Part shown: positions 22,449-31,524 of the stretch, in pieces
Numbering within the stretch: position 1 is the first letter of the stretch
Layout: each line of letters starts with the position of its first letter
From: a virus
Length of the DNA: 40,918 nt
IMG/VR virus record: IMGVR_UViG_3300048055_000054
Location: 1-40,918 of that record
Strand: one strand, 5' to 3'
Notes under the pieces: model-generated
Told to the model about the DNA's origin: nothing
Databases searched by the model: none
The model's input: the letters and a program-made list of their open reading frames with translations, nothing else
Position numbers and translations under genes: made by a program

Positions 22449-25199
22449 ATGGTGTTTAAACGGGTATTCACAGACGCTGAAGGTAATGCCCAGATTCCGG
22501 GGAACGTGGACATCATTGGCAGGCTCACTGTTATGGGGGCCAACGTAGGCCCGGGACTCGGTTCCGGAGACGTGACAGGCCCAGGAACGGCGACAGCAGA
22601 CGCTGTGGCGCTGTTTGACGGGACTTCTGGACAGCTGATCAAGAACTCCACTGTGACCGTTTCTGTCACAGGAAGTATTACTGTGCCCCCAGGAGAGACT
22701 GTAGACGGGCGTGACATAAGCGCAGACGGGTCTACAGTGGATTCGCATACAGCGAACACCAGCAACCCACACGGTACTACCGCAACGCAGGTTGGGTTGG
22801 GTAACGTCACTAATAACGCACAGTTAACCAGGGGTTCGGGCGACTGGACTCCCTTTGGCGTGAAGATGGCACCCAACTCCAGTGATTATATTCTCATTGA
22901 AGACACAGCGGACTCAGGCGCTAAAAAAAGGGCAGCCTTCCCGACTGGTGGTGACGTGTTCGGGCCAATCGGGGCTACTGATGAAGGTATTGCCCGGTTT
23001 GACGGAACTACCGGTGAGCTACTCCAAGATAGTAACGTCACTATTAGCAACGCAGGTAACATTACCCTACCGGGTAGTGCTACGGTTGACGGGCGTGACT
23101 TAAGCGTAGACGGCACTAAACTTGACCTCATAACCGTCACTCAGGCTGTTGATTTAGACCAAATGGAGACTGATCACGAGGTGTTCAAGCAGCCGCTGTC
23201 CACAGGATTTGAGGGGGCTCCCCCGGTCCTAACAGTCAACGGCAACGGCGTCTCGTTCGATATGTCTGCCTGTGCAATCGTCCACGTTGACAGTTCGACG
23301 AACCCGCCCACAGTGACGCGGAGCGCGGTCCCCGCACAAACGGCAGTGGCCCCCGCGTTTCTTGCAACCGGCGTGGTCTCCTACATATCGATCGATTCCA
23401 CAGGAGCAATCGCCCAACGGGCGATGATTTCCACGCCCCAGCAACGGAGGGAATATGCGAGCGTAGGCGCGATCTCCCACCGCGATAATATCAACGTGGA
23501 CGGGGCCATAAACGCGCCAACCCACAACCACGATGTGGCGGCCCAGGTCCACGATTTGATTTCAGCGTTGGGCTTCTTTAGCACGGGCGGGAATCTGGTC
23601 TCCGGGCTTGCTACAACCCTAACGATTGCGAAAAGTAGCGGGACGGGGTTCGCTCTCAATATCAATCCGGCCAACCCGAAGGATCCACATAGCACGGCCA
23701 TTGCGGGGGCAAGTCCGGCGTTTCTGATCCACCTCCTCCAGGACGGGACGATCGTAAGCGCTAGCGCGACCATTGACCCCACGGTTTACGATCTCGCCGG
23801 GGTGGCTACTACGGTCCCCGCGAACAAAAACGCCACGATAAGTTACGTTTATTTATTCTCCAACGGATCGATGGTCTATCTGATTGGCCAAGAGGTGTTC
23901 GCGACCTTTGCCGACGCCAAGGACGCGGCGGGCACTGAAACGATTGTCCTGCCACCCGATCTTGCGACCGGTGCGCTGCTGCTGGCCCGCGTGATCTTGA
24001 AGAAGAACGCCACGGACATCACGGACCCCTCCGAGGCTTTCATTCTGCCGTCCGCAGCAATTGCCGCTGGCGGGTCGAGCGTCACAAGTCTTCAGGAGGC
24101 TTACGACATATCGCTAGAGCCTGAGATCCTGACCGACTCCACGCGGGGCGCGCTGACGCTTCGGCGAGGCTCCGCTGCTGACACGGACACGATTCTTGAA
24201 GGCCAGAACGCGGCAACGGCGGTAACGTTTTCCGTCACGGGCGAGGGTGTGATCACGGCGGATTCTTTTGCGGGTGCGGGTATCGCAACTCAAGTGGAAG
24301 TGGACGCAGGCACGAACGATACAAGGATCGTAACGCCCCTAAAGTTGCGAACCGCGGCCCCCACGGCCCACACCATAGCCAGTCACTCAGACACTACGGC
24401 TACCGGGGCCGAACTGGAGACCCTAACGGATGGGAGCAATGCGGATTCCCTCCACACCCATGCCGTGGCGGGAATCTTTGGAGTGAGTGGCCTTACAGAC
24501 ACGGACTACTACTCCAGCTCTATTTCTAATCCATTCGCGGGACAAACACTTCTGACTTGTGTTGCTCTTGTAGAGATGAATAAAAACATTGGCGACGAAC
24601 AAGTTATTTTCTCATCGCACGACTACGACAGCGTCGGTGGCCTAAACAGCGGCGTGAGCTTTGCTTTGTTTGGCAATGGAGGAATAAGTCCGCGTATTAG
24701 ATACTGGGACAACGGCGGGACTCAACGGATCACTGGAGCGAGTTGGCCATCGGGACTTCCGTACACGCGAAAACTATGTTTGGTCGCGTTAGAAGTGGAT
24801 TTCTCGACTGCAGATGCTGACTACATGCTTTACGTAAACGGCGCTTCCGTCGCTAACGGTTCCACTGCAGGCGCGGGCGGCGCGCTTCCCGCGGGTTCGG
24901 GTTCAAACGACCTTCTTGTGGGGCGAAATACAGCGGGCGAAACATGGCCGGCGGAAGGTTTGACTATATACGGGTTCGGCTGGAGATTTGGCGCATTCAA
25001 TACCCCGGCCCAACATTCAGCTTGGTATGAGACTGTAATTGACGCCTTAGAGCTGTCAGATTCTCCAGCGGGATTGAATAGTCTATATATCATTAGTGGT
25101 TCTGATCCTGGAGCTACGTGGAGCCCGACGATTGGTTCTGGGAGTTTGACAAGAGAGGGGACCCCCGTGTTTGGTTCCCGCGCCGTGTATCCAATGTAG
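22449..25199 (+). CDS. tail fibre protein with C-terminal lectin-like domain
   Basis: A 916-aa fibre. The N-terminal ~250 residues contain two related repeats: a GDV-GP turn, a LFDG/RFDG-TSG segment, a TVDGRD block and a DG-T(K/V)-D block. One is followed by SNPHGTTATQVGLGNV, a classic phage fibre repeat. The middle is a beta-rich shaft. The last ~230 residues resemble a concanavalin/LamG-like jelly roll (aromatic and Gly-rich strands, a DYMLYVNG strand), a probable receptor-binding tip. Codon choice shifts sharply near 23.22 kb to GC-rich third positions and relaxes again near 24.5 kb, so the gene looks mosaic. ATG 22449 is preferred over TTG 22440. No good Shine-Dalgarno is visible. Confidence 0.85.
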   Translation: MVFKRVFTDAEGNAQIPGNVDIIGRLTVMGANVGPGLGSGDVTGPGTATADAVALFDGTSGQLIKNSTVTVSVTGSITVPPGETVDGRDISADGSTVDSHTANTSNPHGTTATQVGLGNVTNNAQLTRGSGDWTPFGVKMAPNSSDYILIEDTADSGAKKRAAFPTGGDVFGPIGATDEGIARFDGTTGELLQDSNVTISNAGNITLPGSATVDGRDLSVDGTKLDLITVTQAVDLDQMETDHEVFKQPLSTGFEGAPPVLTVNGNGVSFDMSACAIVHVDSSTNPPTVTRSAVPAQTAVAPAFLATGVVSYISIDSTGAIAQRAMISTPQQRREYASVGAISHRDNINVDGAINAPTHNHDVAAQVHDLISALGFFSTGGNLVSGLATTLTIAKSSGTGFALNINPANPKDPHSTAIAGASPAFLIHLLQDGTIVSASATIDPTVYDLAGVATTVPANKNATISYVYLFSNGSMVYLIGQEVFATFADAKDAAGTETIVLPPDLATGALLLARVILKKNATDITDPSEAFILPSAAIAAGGSSVTSLQEAYDISLEPEILTDSTRGALTLRRGSAADTDTILEGQNAATAVTFSVTGEGVITADSFAGAGIATQVEVDAGTNDTRIVTPLKLRTAAPTAHTIASHSDTTATGAELETLTDGSNADSLHTHAVAGIFGVSGLTDTDYYSSSISNPFAGQTLLTCVALVEMNKNIGDEQVIFSSHDYDSVGGLNSGVSFALFGNGGISPRIRYWDNGGTQRITGASWPSGLPYTRKLCLVALEVDFSTADADYMLYVNGASVANGSTAGAGGALPAGSGSNDLLVGRNTAGETWPAEGLTIYGFGWRFGAFNTPAQHSAWYETVIDALELSDSPAGLNSLYIISGSDPGATWSPTIGSGSLTREGTPVFGSRAVYPM

Positions 25200-25313
25200 T
25201 TGCGTTGAACACCGACAGCCCTGGCGAACGCCACGAAAGCACCTCCGGTGATCTATGGGTAAGATAAAAGCACGTGGCTTCCTAATTAGCCAACATTAGT
25301 AAAAAGGGGAAAA
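25200..25313 (+). other. intergenic region with nested inverted repeats
   Basis: These 114 bases contain GCCACG (25230) paired with CGTGGC (25273) around an inner CACC-TCC-GGTG hairpin, followed by an AT-rich stretch and AAAAAGGGG, the ribosome site of the next gene. The structure could be a weak terminator behind the fibre gene or a leader element. No strong T-tract is present. Confidence 0.35.
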
Positions 25314-25604
25314 ATGGAACAAACAAACGAGGGTGTACCAGGCTTGCAACTTAGCGAGCTTCAAAGGGTTAAGCTAGAACTACTAACCCTAAAGATAAAC
25401 AACATCAACGAGAGTATCTGTAAGCCTCTACTGGACGAGGTAAGGGTGAAGATTAATACTGAGTTGGCAAACAACAAGGAGTTCCTCCGGTTAGAGGAGG
25501 AGCGTAACACCCTGGTTGACCAAATAACAAAGGAGTTGGTTGTACCTGAAGGTAGCCGTGTATCCTCCATCGCAGTTGATACAGGGGTTGTTACACTAGA
25601 GTAG
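25314..25604 (+). CDS. coiled-coil hypothetical protein, 96 aa
   Basis: A strong AAAAGGGG precedes ATG 25314. Residues 15-80 form a long amphipathic helix rich in Leu/Glu/Lys/Asn, probably a coiled coil, followed by a small beta segment. Composition matches the early-region genes, not the GC-rich fibre genes on each side. It could be a virion trimerisation or chaperone protein. I do not recognise the family. Confidence 0.7.
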   Translation: MEQTNEGVPGLQLSELQRVKLELLTLKINNINESICKPLLDEVRVKINTELANNKEFLRLEEERNTLVDQITKELVVPEGSRVSSIAVDTGVVTLE

Positions 25605-25619
25605 GGTTTTCTTGTAGCT

Positions 25620-25648
25620 TTGTTCACTCCATTTTGGTAAAATATAAC
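25620..25648 (+). promoter_or_regulatory. candidate sigma70-like promoter ahead of the patatin gene
   Basis: TTGTTC at 25620-25625 and TATAAC at 25643-25648 are separated by 17 bases, a good spacing with a strong -10 and weak -35. It lies in an 85-base AT-rich gap, about 42 bases before the patatin start, and could drive the patatin and downstream structural genes. There is no experimental support. Confidence 0.4.
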
Positions 25649-25689
25649 ACTACTGTAGCGGGGGATGTTTTGAATACACGGAGTAGTAC

Positions 25690-26547
25690 ATGCGAGCGCT
25701 CGTTCTCAGTGGTGGAGGAAGCAAGGGACAGTACCATGTAGGAGCCTTGGAGCACCTACTAGGTGGCTTGGGCCGTAAGTATGATATTGTGTGCGGGGTG
25801 TCCGTTGGCGCCTTAGTGGCTGCGTACGTATGCCAGTATGCTGTGGGAGAAGAGTGGCAAGCGTCAATAGACTTGACTAACCTCTTCCTCTCGATAGAGA
25901 ACAAGCACGTGTGGCAGAACTGGTTCCCGCTGAAGCAGCTACACGGATTGTACAAAAACAGCTATTTCGACAGCAGCCCCCTCGCTGATACCATCAATAA
26001 ACACTTGTGTTTAGACAAGCTAAGAACTTCTGGTAAGCAGCTACGAGTGGGGGCCACTTCGTTAAACACAGGGGAGTACCGTGTGTTCACTCAGAATGAC
26101 CCTGACCTGCGGCTGGCAGTACTGGCCTCTGCCTCATTCCCGGGTGCCTTTTCTCCTGTAGTTATAGGAGGGGAACTCTGGAGTGATGGAGGGATTTGTA
26201 CTACTACCCCTATCAAAGCTGCTGCTGACGCAGGGGCTACTGAGGTGGACATAATCCTTGCTTCTCCTTCCTTCGCTCCGCACAGGGCTGACAAGGCTCC
26301 GCGAGCACACGAAGTAGCGATGCGTGCTCTGGAAATACAGTCGGTAGCCAAGATGAACAGTGACATCGACAGAGCACTGTATTACAATGAGCTAATAGGT
26401 GCCGGTTTTATTAAAGGCAAAACACACATAAAGTTCAACATCATCAAACCTGATGGTGTGTTAACTCATAACGCCTTGCATTTTTCTCCAAAAGAAGCTA
26501 AACTGGTGCAGCTACAGGGGTTCAACGACGCTCGTAAGATTTTATAG
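25690..26547 (+). CDS. patatin-like phospholipase
   Basis: A 285-aa protein with all patatin landmarks: oxyanion loop GGGSKG at 8-13, nucleophile elbow GVSVG with Ser38, and catalytic Asp166 in DGG. Patatins are serine lipid acyl hydrolases. No signal peptide or TM segment is visible, so it should be cytoplasmic or virion-associated. It sits inside the structural region but has native early-type codons. Bacterial patatins serve in anti-phage defence (CapV) and phage ones could disturb host membranes, aid lysis or be carried in the virion; none of these is shown. All catalytic residues are intact, so activity is likely. Confidence 0.9.
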   Translation: MRALVLSGGGSKGQYHVGALEHLLGGLGRKYDIVCGVSVGALVAAYVCQYAVGEEWQASIDLTNLFLSIENKHVWQNWFPLKQLHGLYKNSYFDSSPLADTINKHLCLDKLRTSGKQLRVGATSLNTGEYRVFTQNDPDLRLAVLASASFPGAFSPVVIGGELWSDGGICTTTPIKAAADAGATEVDIILASPSFAPHRADKAPRAHEVAMRALEIQSVAKMNSDIDRALYYNELIGAGFIKGKTHIKFNIIKPDGVLTHNALHFSPKEAKLVQLQGFNDARKIL

Positions 26548-26560
26548 GTAAAGGCCCAGA

Positions 26561-28255
26561 ATGACGATCAACACTGATTTCGAGATCCAGAACGACAAGG
26601 ACATCCGCTACATCGGCGCCGCTCATGGTGCTTCCGGAGCCGGGTACTACACCGTTTTGGAGCTTCACCGATGGGCTCAAGACTTGGCCGATGACGCTGC
26701 GGCGGCGGGCGATGACCTGATGGACATCACACGCGAAACTCCGTCAGACAAAGCTTTCGACACGATCATCAACCTGATCAACGCCTTCAACATCGACGAC
26801 ACCGCAGCGGAGCACCTTTACGGCGGCTCGGTCATCCAGACCAACGGCGATGAGATCTACGACGGTGTCCAGATCGTTGCGAACGCGGGCGTCCATGTCG
26901 AGATTGTTCAGGACGGCGCGATCATCGTAAACGACTTCTGGAACACGATTCCGTTTGGCTCGTCCAACAAAGGATTGAACCCAGACGTTCCCACGGGTAC
27001 TGCGGCCCGCTTCATGGTCAAGGTCCGCACGGCAGCAGCTGACCTTGACGGTCGTCGGTTGCTCTTCCAGACCCGCGAGTGGGGCTTCACCTATTCAGAG
27101 TTCCGCATTCCAGGCACGGGCCGTGGACTCAACGTCGTTCCCCTGACCTACGCAGACGATCTAAACAACGTGACGGCGTCGGGAACCGTTGCGACTTGGA
27201 CCACGATCACGAACATCACAGAGGGCTACGCCGGGATCGACGTGAACAATGACGCGGCGGACGAGTTCTACTACTCCGAATGGGACCGCGACACATTCAC
27301 GATCAACCAGTTTTACGAGCGCATGAAGTACCTCACCCGGCGCGGTACGGCTGAAACGATCTACGGCCTGAACGGCGAGTTGTTCCGAGGCATCACCCAC
27401 CAGATCGCGGTGGACACCCAGGGCGCCACGGACTTCATCGCAGTCGAGGAAGTATCCTGGACGGGCGGCACTGGTCGCATGTTGGCGATCGACGACCTCA
27501 ACGCGTCGACCGCGATGTGGATTCAGTTGCTAACCGGCGTTGCGCCAACAGACGGCCAGACAATCACTGGCGCCACCAGTGGCGCAACGTGTGATGTAAA
27601 CGTGACGATCACGGACAGGACGCTTTCCTTTCCGTTCTGTGGTGTTTCTACGGGGTCTGCCATCATCGGCGCCTACGGCTTCGGAATCGAAGCCTTGGAT
27701 CTGGCGGCGTCCGACAAGGTCTTTGACCTCACCAACACGCAGCGTGTCGCTCCGAACTACGTGGCCTTCACGGTGGGCGGCATAGTCAGCGGCGAGGACT
27801 ACGTCCTGGTCACCCCGGCGGATGGCAGCGCAATCGACCTTGACTTCTTCACGCTTGACGGGGCGCTCGTCGGTGGCGCGGTAACTGCCGTGGTCGTCGT
27901 CGAAGCAATCCCCGCCGATACGCCAGCGACAGGCACCATCCGCATCCTGCGAGCCAACGGCGCGTACTCCCGCCACGCATACTCGGCATACAACGCAGGC
28001 ACCCGTACGTTCACGATCGCCTCGCACGACTTCAGCACGAACAACGCAGCGAACCTTGCAAACTGCTTTCCCAGCTACATCGACAAGCTTGCGGCGGCGA
28101 CGAGCGAGGCATTCACGGCGATCTATGGCTCCGACCGGGGACTATTCGTCCGAGTCCGAGACGGAGGCATCACGCCGATCAAAACCTTTGAGTCAACAGC
28201 TACTCTCGGCAGTGCCGGCGGTTCGGCTACGGCTGTCAGAAACTCTGACGCGTAA
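26561..28255 (+). CDS. virion structural protein, 564 aa
   Basis: A large acidic, beta-rich, Cys-poor protein of virion type, preceded by AAAGG eight bases before the ATG. The first ~60 residues are helical. Then comes a long series of Gly/Thr/Ala/Val-rich strands. Around residue 305-345 is a stretch with repeated TGATSGA-like turns. It resembles structural proteins of many environmental tailed phages. Third codon positions are distinctly G/C-rich compared with the replication module. Possible roles are a tail sheath-like, fibre or decoration protein; I cannot pick one. Confidence 0.7.
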   Translation: MTINTDFEIQNDKDIRYIGAAHGASGAGYYTVLELHRWAQDLADDAAAAGDDLMDITRETPSDKAFDTIINLINAFNIDDTAAEHLYGGSVIQTNGDEIYDGVQIVANAGVHVEIVQDGAIIVNDFWNTIPFGSSNKGLNPDVPTGTAARFMVKVRTAAADLDGRRLLFQTREWGFTYSEFRIPGTGRGLNVVPLTYADDLNNVTASGTVATWTTITNITEGYAGIDVNNDAADEFYYSEWDRDTFTINQFYERMKYLTRRGTAETIYGLNGELFRGITHQIAVDTQGATDFIAVEEVSWTGGTGRMLAIDDLNASTAMWIQLLTGVAPTDGQTITGATSGATCDVNVTITDRTLSFPFCGVSTGSAIIGAYGFGIEALDLAASDKVFDLTNTQRVAPNYVAFTVGGIVSGEDYVLVTPADGSAIDLDFFTLDGALVGGAVTAVVVVEAIPADTPATGTIRILRANGAYSRHAYSAYNAGTRTFTIASHDFSTNNAANLANCFPSYIDKLAAATSEAFTAIYGSDRGLFVRVRDGGITPIKTFESTATLGSAGGSATAVRNSDA

Positions 28256-28269
28256 GACGGGGGGCTGCG

Positions 28270-31200
28270 GTGGCAACATTCACAGTCACGACAGCACAGA
28301 ACATAGATGAGCTTGCGTCGAAGGCCGGAAACGACACCTACAACGTCAACGGTGGATTCCTCACCGTCGATCAGGACAGCCGCTATGGGCTGAACCAGAC
28401 CACGAGTGCCATTCTTGGCGCCATGACCCTGTCGGCCACGCTGGGCGGCACCGTTGAGTTCAACGCGACGAAGGTCAGGCTGATCCCCTACGACGCAGGC
28501 GGTGGCAACGTCCCAGCGTTGAACACTTCGATCACTGGCGCCGCCGGTTCGGGAAAACTGATCGCAGTCTACGCAACGCTGACATCGGCACCCACAGCCG
28601 TTGCGTCTCCGATGCCAGCCGCCGGATTCATCAAGATCAAACAGTGGAACGACGGAGCCTACGTCGATAACGAGGCGCTAGGTGGACTTACCGCAACGGT
28701 TGACGGCACAGACCGGGTGGGCTGGATCGAGATCGTTGGAGGCGATACCAGGAGCGTCACTGTCAACCGGCTCTCCACTTTTCGGGTTCGCGGCGAGTGG
28801 TATGACCTCGGCACAACCGATGGCGCGCGTGCGACGACGTACCAGATGCCGACGAATGGCAGCACGGTCAACTACTTCCCAGGTGTGTGGGTCGAGACTG
28901 CGGCCAGCTCGGGAGTCTACGAGTTCTACCCGTGTGCAGGGTCAGCTGCGGCCTTGATCACGGTATTCGCGACCGATGAGTTTCGCGGCAGGGTGTGCTG
29001 GGTCACGACCTCAACGGGCGAGGTCCGGTTTGGTCACGACGGCGCGAATCTAACTGGTGGGTTTATCCCGGAGACAGGCCGCAAGATTCGCGTGCCCAAC
29101 ATCTTCTTTGTCAACGCGACGCTCGCCGCACCAACGGTCAACGTCCTGCCGGCGGCGTCGCTTGGAAATCGTTACGAGTTCAACACCAGCGGCGGCGGCG
29201 TTCTCGACATCGACAAGGTACTGTGCAACTGGTACCTCAACATCCTCCAGGCCTACAGCGTGACGCTGTCACACGTCGGGGTCATGACGGCCCTTGTTGC
29301 CAACGAGACCGCGACGTTTAGTGTTTGGAGCCACGTCGGGGTTGGGCAGGAGGCGGCCAACACCCAGAACGGACTCACGCTGGGACGCACTTTCGCGGGC
29401 GGCACGCTGACGGACTGCGTTTGGACTCGCGCGAACGCCAGCACCGGGATGGTGCTCACCGACGCGGGCGGGTTCACATTCGTTCGTGTGCGCACGCACA
29501 CCTTCGGAAGCATCCGGTCTAGTAGCAGCGGCAGCATGAGCTGCACTCGCGTGAAGGACTGCACGTGGGAGGATTGTACTTATATCGGCGGTCGCGTGCT
29601 TCTCACGACTTGTTTCGATCTAGCTTTCACCGACACCCACTACGCGGACAACACGCGCGGAAACACGATCAGCACGCAAGTGCAGTACATGTTCGACTGC
29701 GCCTCCGGGACAAAGGGCGTCACGTTAGACGGCGCAGACTTCGCAGGGTTGTTGTTGACTCAGCCGTACAGTGGAATCCTGAGGGTGGCATCGGGGAGCG
29801 AAGCCATCAAGCTTCGCAACATCGGAACAGCGGCGGAACCGCAGTCACTGGGATCGGCGCAGCGTGACTTGGTGGCGTGGACACGCGTCACGACGACCGC
29901 GACAGTTACCAGCGTTGCTCACGGACTCGAAACCGGAAACTACGTATACGCCGTATACTCCAACAGTATTGCGGCGATCATTGTTGGCAACAAGCAGGTC
30001 ACAGTAACTGACGCCAACACATTCACGTTCACATGCCTCAACGCGGGTGCAGCATCGGGCACGATTAGCTACTGGGGCGTGATGTCCAGCAACCTTTTTG
30101 TCGTCTCAAACGCGTCGTCAGCTAAAAACATCCGGGTCCAGCGCTGCTACACACAGCACACACGCTCCACCAACTCTTTCTTCACGGTGGACAACAGCTC
30201 CAGAGGTTTGGTTTTAGAGAACGTGCCGAACGCGTTTTCTAGCTTGTTTGTTACATCAGCCCTCAACATGTCGATCCGTGGCGGGTCGGGCACTTCGGCG
30301 TTGACGGCTCAAACGTCAGTCTACGGGACGCACTGGCTAGACTGGCTAAGCGGCAGCGTGACACCGAACGTCGCGGCTCAGTCGTGGACACGCGCCACGA
30401 CGACCGCGACAGTTACGTCCACGGGCCACGGGATACGAACCGGCCGCCAAGTACTTGTGACCGTGACCAGTGACGTGGCGGCGATCGTGCTCGGGCTGAA
30501 GACGATCACGGCAGACGACGCCAACACATTCACGTTCACATGCCTCAACGCGGGTGCGGCATCAGGGACTCTCACGTTCGTTCCGTTGGTGGCCCAAATG
30601 GCCCTGATGATGAACGAGGAGACGGCCGAGACTGCCTCCCAAGTCACGATTGAATCAGGGACGCCGGGGTTCACGTCGAGGGGCAATCTGTCGATGCCCA
30701 CCATCGGGGACCGCGTGATGTTTGAGCAACCCGACTACGTGATCGGCCACACCGGGTTTCCGATCGCCGAGCCGGTAATGGCGGGTGGTGTGACCAACAA
30801 CCACGACCTCAAGTATGCGATCGACTTGAACGACGGCGCAGGGTTCAGCGCATATAAGAATTTGCGTTACACCCGACTGGGCGGCGGCGGCAGTGCGGCT
30901 TCCACGACTGTCACAATGACCTCAACCACCGGAGTCGCAGACAATGACTACATCTTCGGCACAGGCGTCGCACCGCTGGCCTACGTCGTGTCTGTTGATA
31001 GTGGAACCGATATCACGGTCAGCGCGGTAAACACCGCCACCGTTTCGGGGACGCTTAGATTTTGCCAGTTGCCGTCGCAAACCGGGATTGATGCCGAGCT
31101 TGGTTTCAAGCTGCGGGCGACGATTGAGACTGTGGTCACTAGCACCTCCGCGATCAATTCGCTGTATTGGTTCACGACCACGACCGACGTATCCAGGGCG

Positions 31201-31521
31201 TACCAGTACCCACTCGACCTCGCGCCCGTGGTGGTGAAAGTATACGACGCAGTCACAGGCGCCCCAATCGAAGATGTTCGCATTAGGCTTGAGGCAGCAG
31301 CGGGCGGCCCAGCGACACCCGGTGATCTAATCCTCACGGGCACCACAAACGTATCTGGCGTGCTGTCCGGAGTCGTCTCATTCGTAGGCGACCAGCCGGT
31401 TTCTGGGCGGGTGAGACGCGCCACCGCTGGGCTTGGCACGCGATACAAGGCAGGTATAATCTCGGCCACGATCACGCTCGACGGGATGGACGTGACCGCC
31501 CTGCTGATTTCGGACGAATAA
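28270..31521 (+). CDS. large virion/tail-fibre-like structural protein, 1083 aa
   Basis: A 1083-aa Ala/Thr/Gly/Val-rich beta protein, starting at a GTG behind a G-rich ribosome site (ACGGGGGG). Two internal domains of about 65 residues, encoded at ~29.88 and ~30.38 kb, are clear duplicates: each begins WTR-TTTATVTS, has an AHG or GHG, and ends FTFTCLNAGAASGT. The C-terminal 130 residues resemble an Ig-like/carboxypeptidase-regulatory fold (PVVVKVYDAVTG...), a common adhesin module. It is strongly G/C-biased at third positions. Likely a long tail fibre or adhesin. The exact virion position is unknown. Confidence 0.75.
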   Translation: MATFTVTTAQNIDELASKAGNDTYNVNGGFLTVDQDSRYGLNQTTSAILGAMTLSATLGGTVEFNATKVRLIPYDAGGGNVPALNTSITGAAGSGKLIAVYATLTSAPTAVASPMPAAGFIKIKQWNDGAYVDNEALGGLTATVDGTDRVGWIEIVGGDTRSVTVNRLSTFRVRGEWYDLGTTDGARATTYQMPTNGSTVNYFPGVWVETAASSGVYEFYPCAGSAAALITVFATDEFRGRVCWVTTSTGEVRFGHDGANLTGGFIPETGRKIRVPNIFFVNATLAAPTVNVLPAASLGNRYEFNTSGGGVLDIDKVLCNWYLNILQAYSVTLSHVGVMTALVANETATFSVWSHVGVGQEAANTQNGLTLGRTFAGGTLTDCVWTRANASTGMVLTDAGGFTFVRVRTHTFGSIRSSSSGSMSCTRVKDCTWEDCTYIGGRVLLTTCFDLAFTDTHYADNTRGNTISTQVQYMFDCASGTKGVTLDGADFAGLLLTQPYSGILRVASGSEAIKLRNIGTAAEPQSLGSAQRDLVAWTRVTTTATVTSVAHGLETGNYVYAVYSNSIAAIIVGNKQVTVTDANTFTFTCLNAGAASGTISYWGVMSSNLFVVSNASSAKNIRVQRCYTQHTRSTNSFFTVDNSSRGLVLENVPNAFSSLFVTSALNMSIRGGSGTSALTAQTSVYGTHWLDWLSGSVTPNVAAQSWTRATTTATVTSTGHGIRTGRQVLVTVTSDVAAIVLGLKTITADDANTFTFTCLNAGAASGTLTFVPLVAQMALMMNEETAETASQVTIESGTPGFTSRGNLSMPTIGDRVMFEQPDYVIGHTGFPIAEPVMAGGVTNNHDLKYAIDLNDGAGFSAYKNLRYTRLGGGGSAASTTVTMTSTTGVADNDYIFGTGVAPLAYVVSVDSGTDITVSAVNTATVSGTLRFCQLPSQTGIDAELGFKLRATIETVVTSTSAINSLYWFTTTTDVSRAYQYPLDLAPVVVKVYDAVTGAPIEDVRIRLEAAAGGPATPGDLILTGTTNVSGVLSGVVSFVGDQPVSGRVRRATAGLGTRYKAGIISATITLDGMDVTALLISDE
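29876..30075 (+). repeat. intragenic domain repeat, copy 1
   Basis: This is the first of two duplicated ~65-residue domains inside the large structural gene; the second spans about 30384-30575. DNA identity is very high over the segment encoding FTFTCLNAGAASGT and over the GACGACCGCGACAGTTAC stretch, lower between. The pattern suggests duplication followed by drift, or gene conversion at the conserved ends. Confidence 0.75.
30384..30575 (+). repeat. intragenic domain repeat, copy 2
   Basis: This is the second copy of the duplicated beta domain starting WTRATTTATVTS. It differs mainly in the middle strand, while both ends keep nearly identical DNA with copy 1. The spacing between copies is about 510 bases. 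Confidence 0.75.
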
Positions 31522-31524
31522 CCA

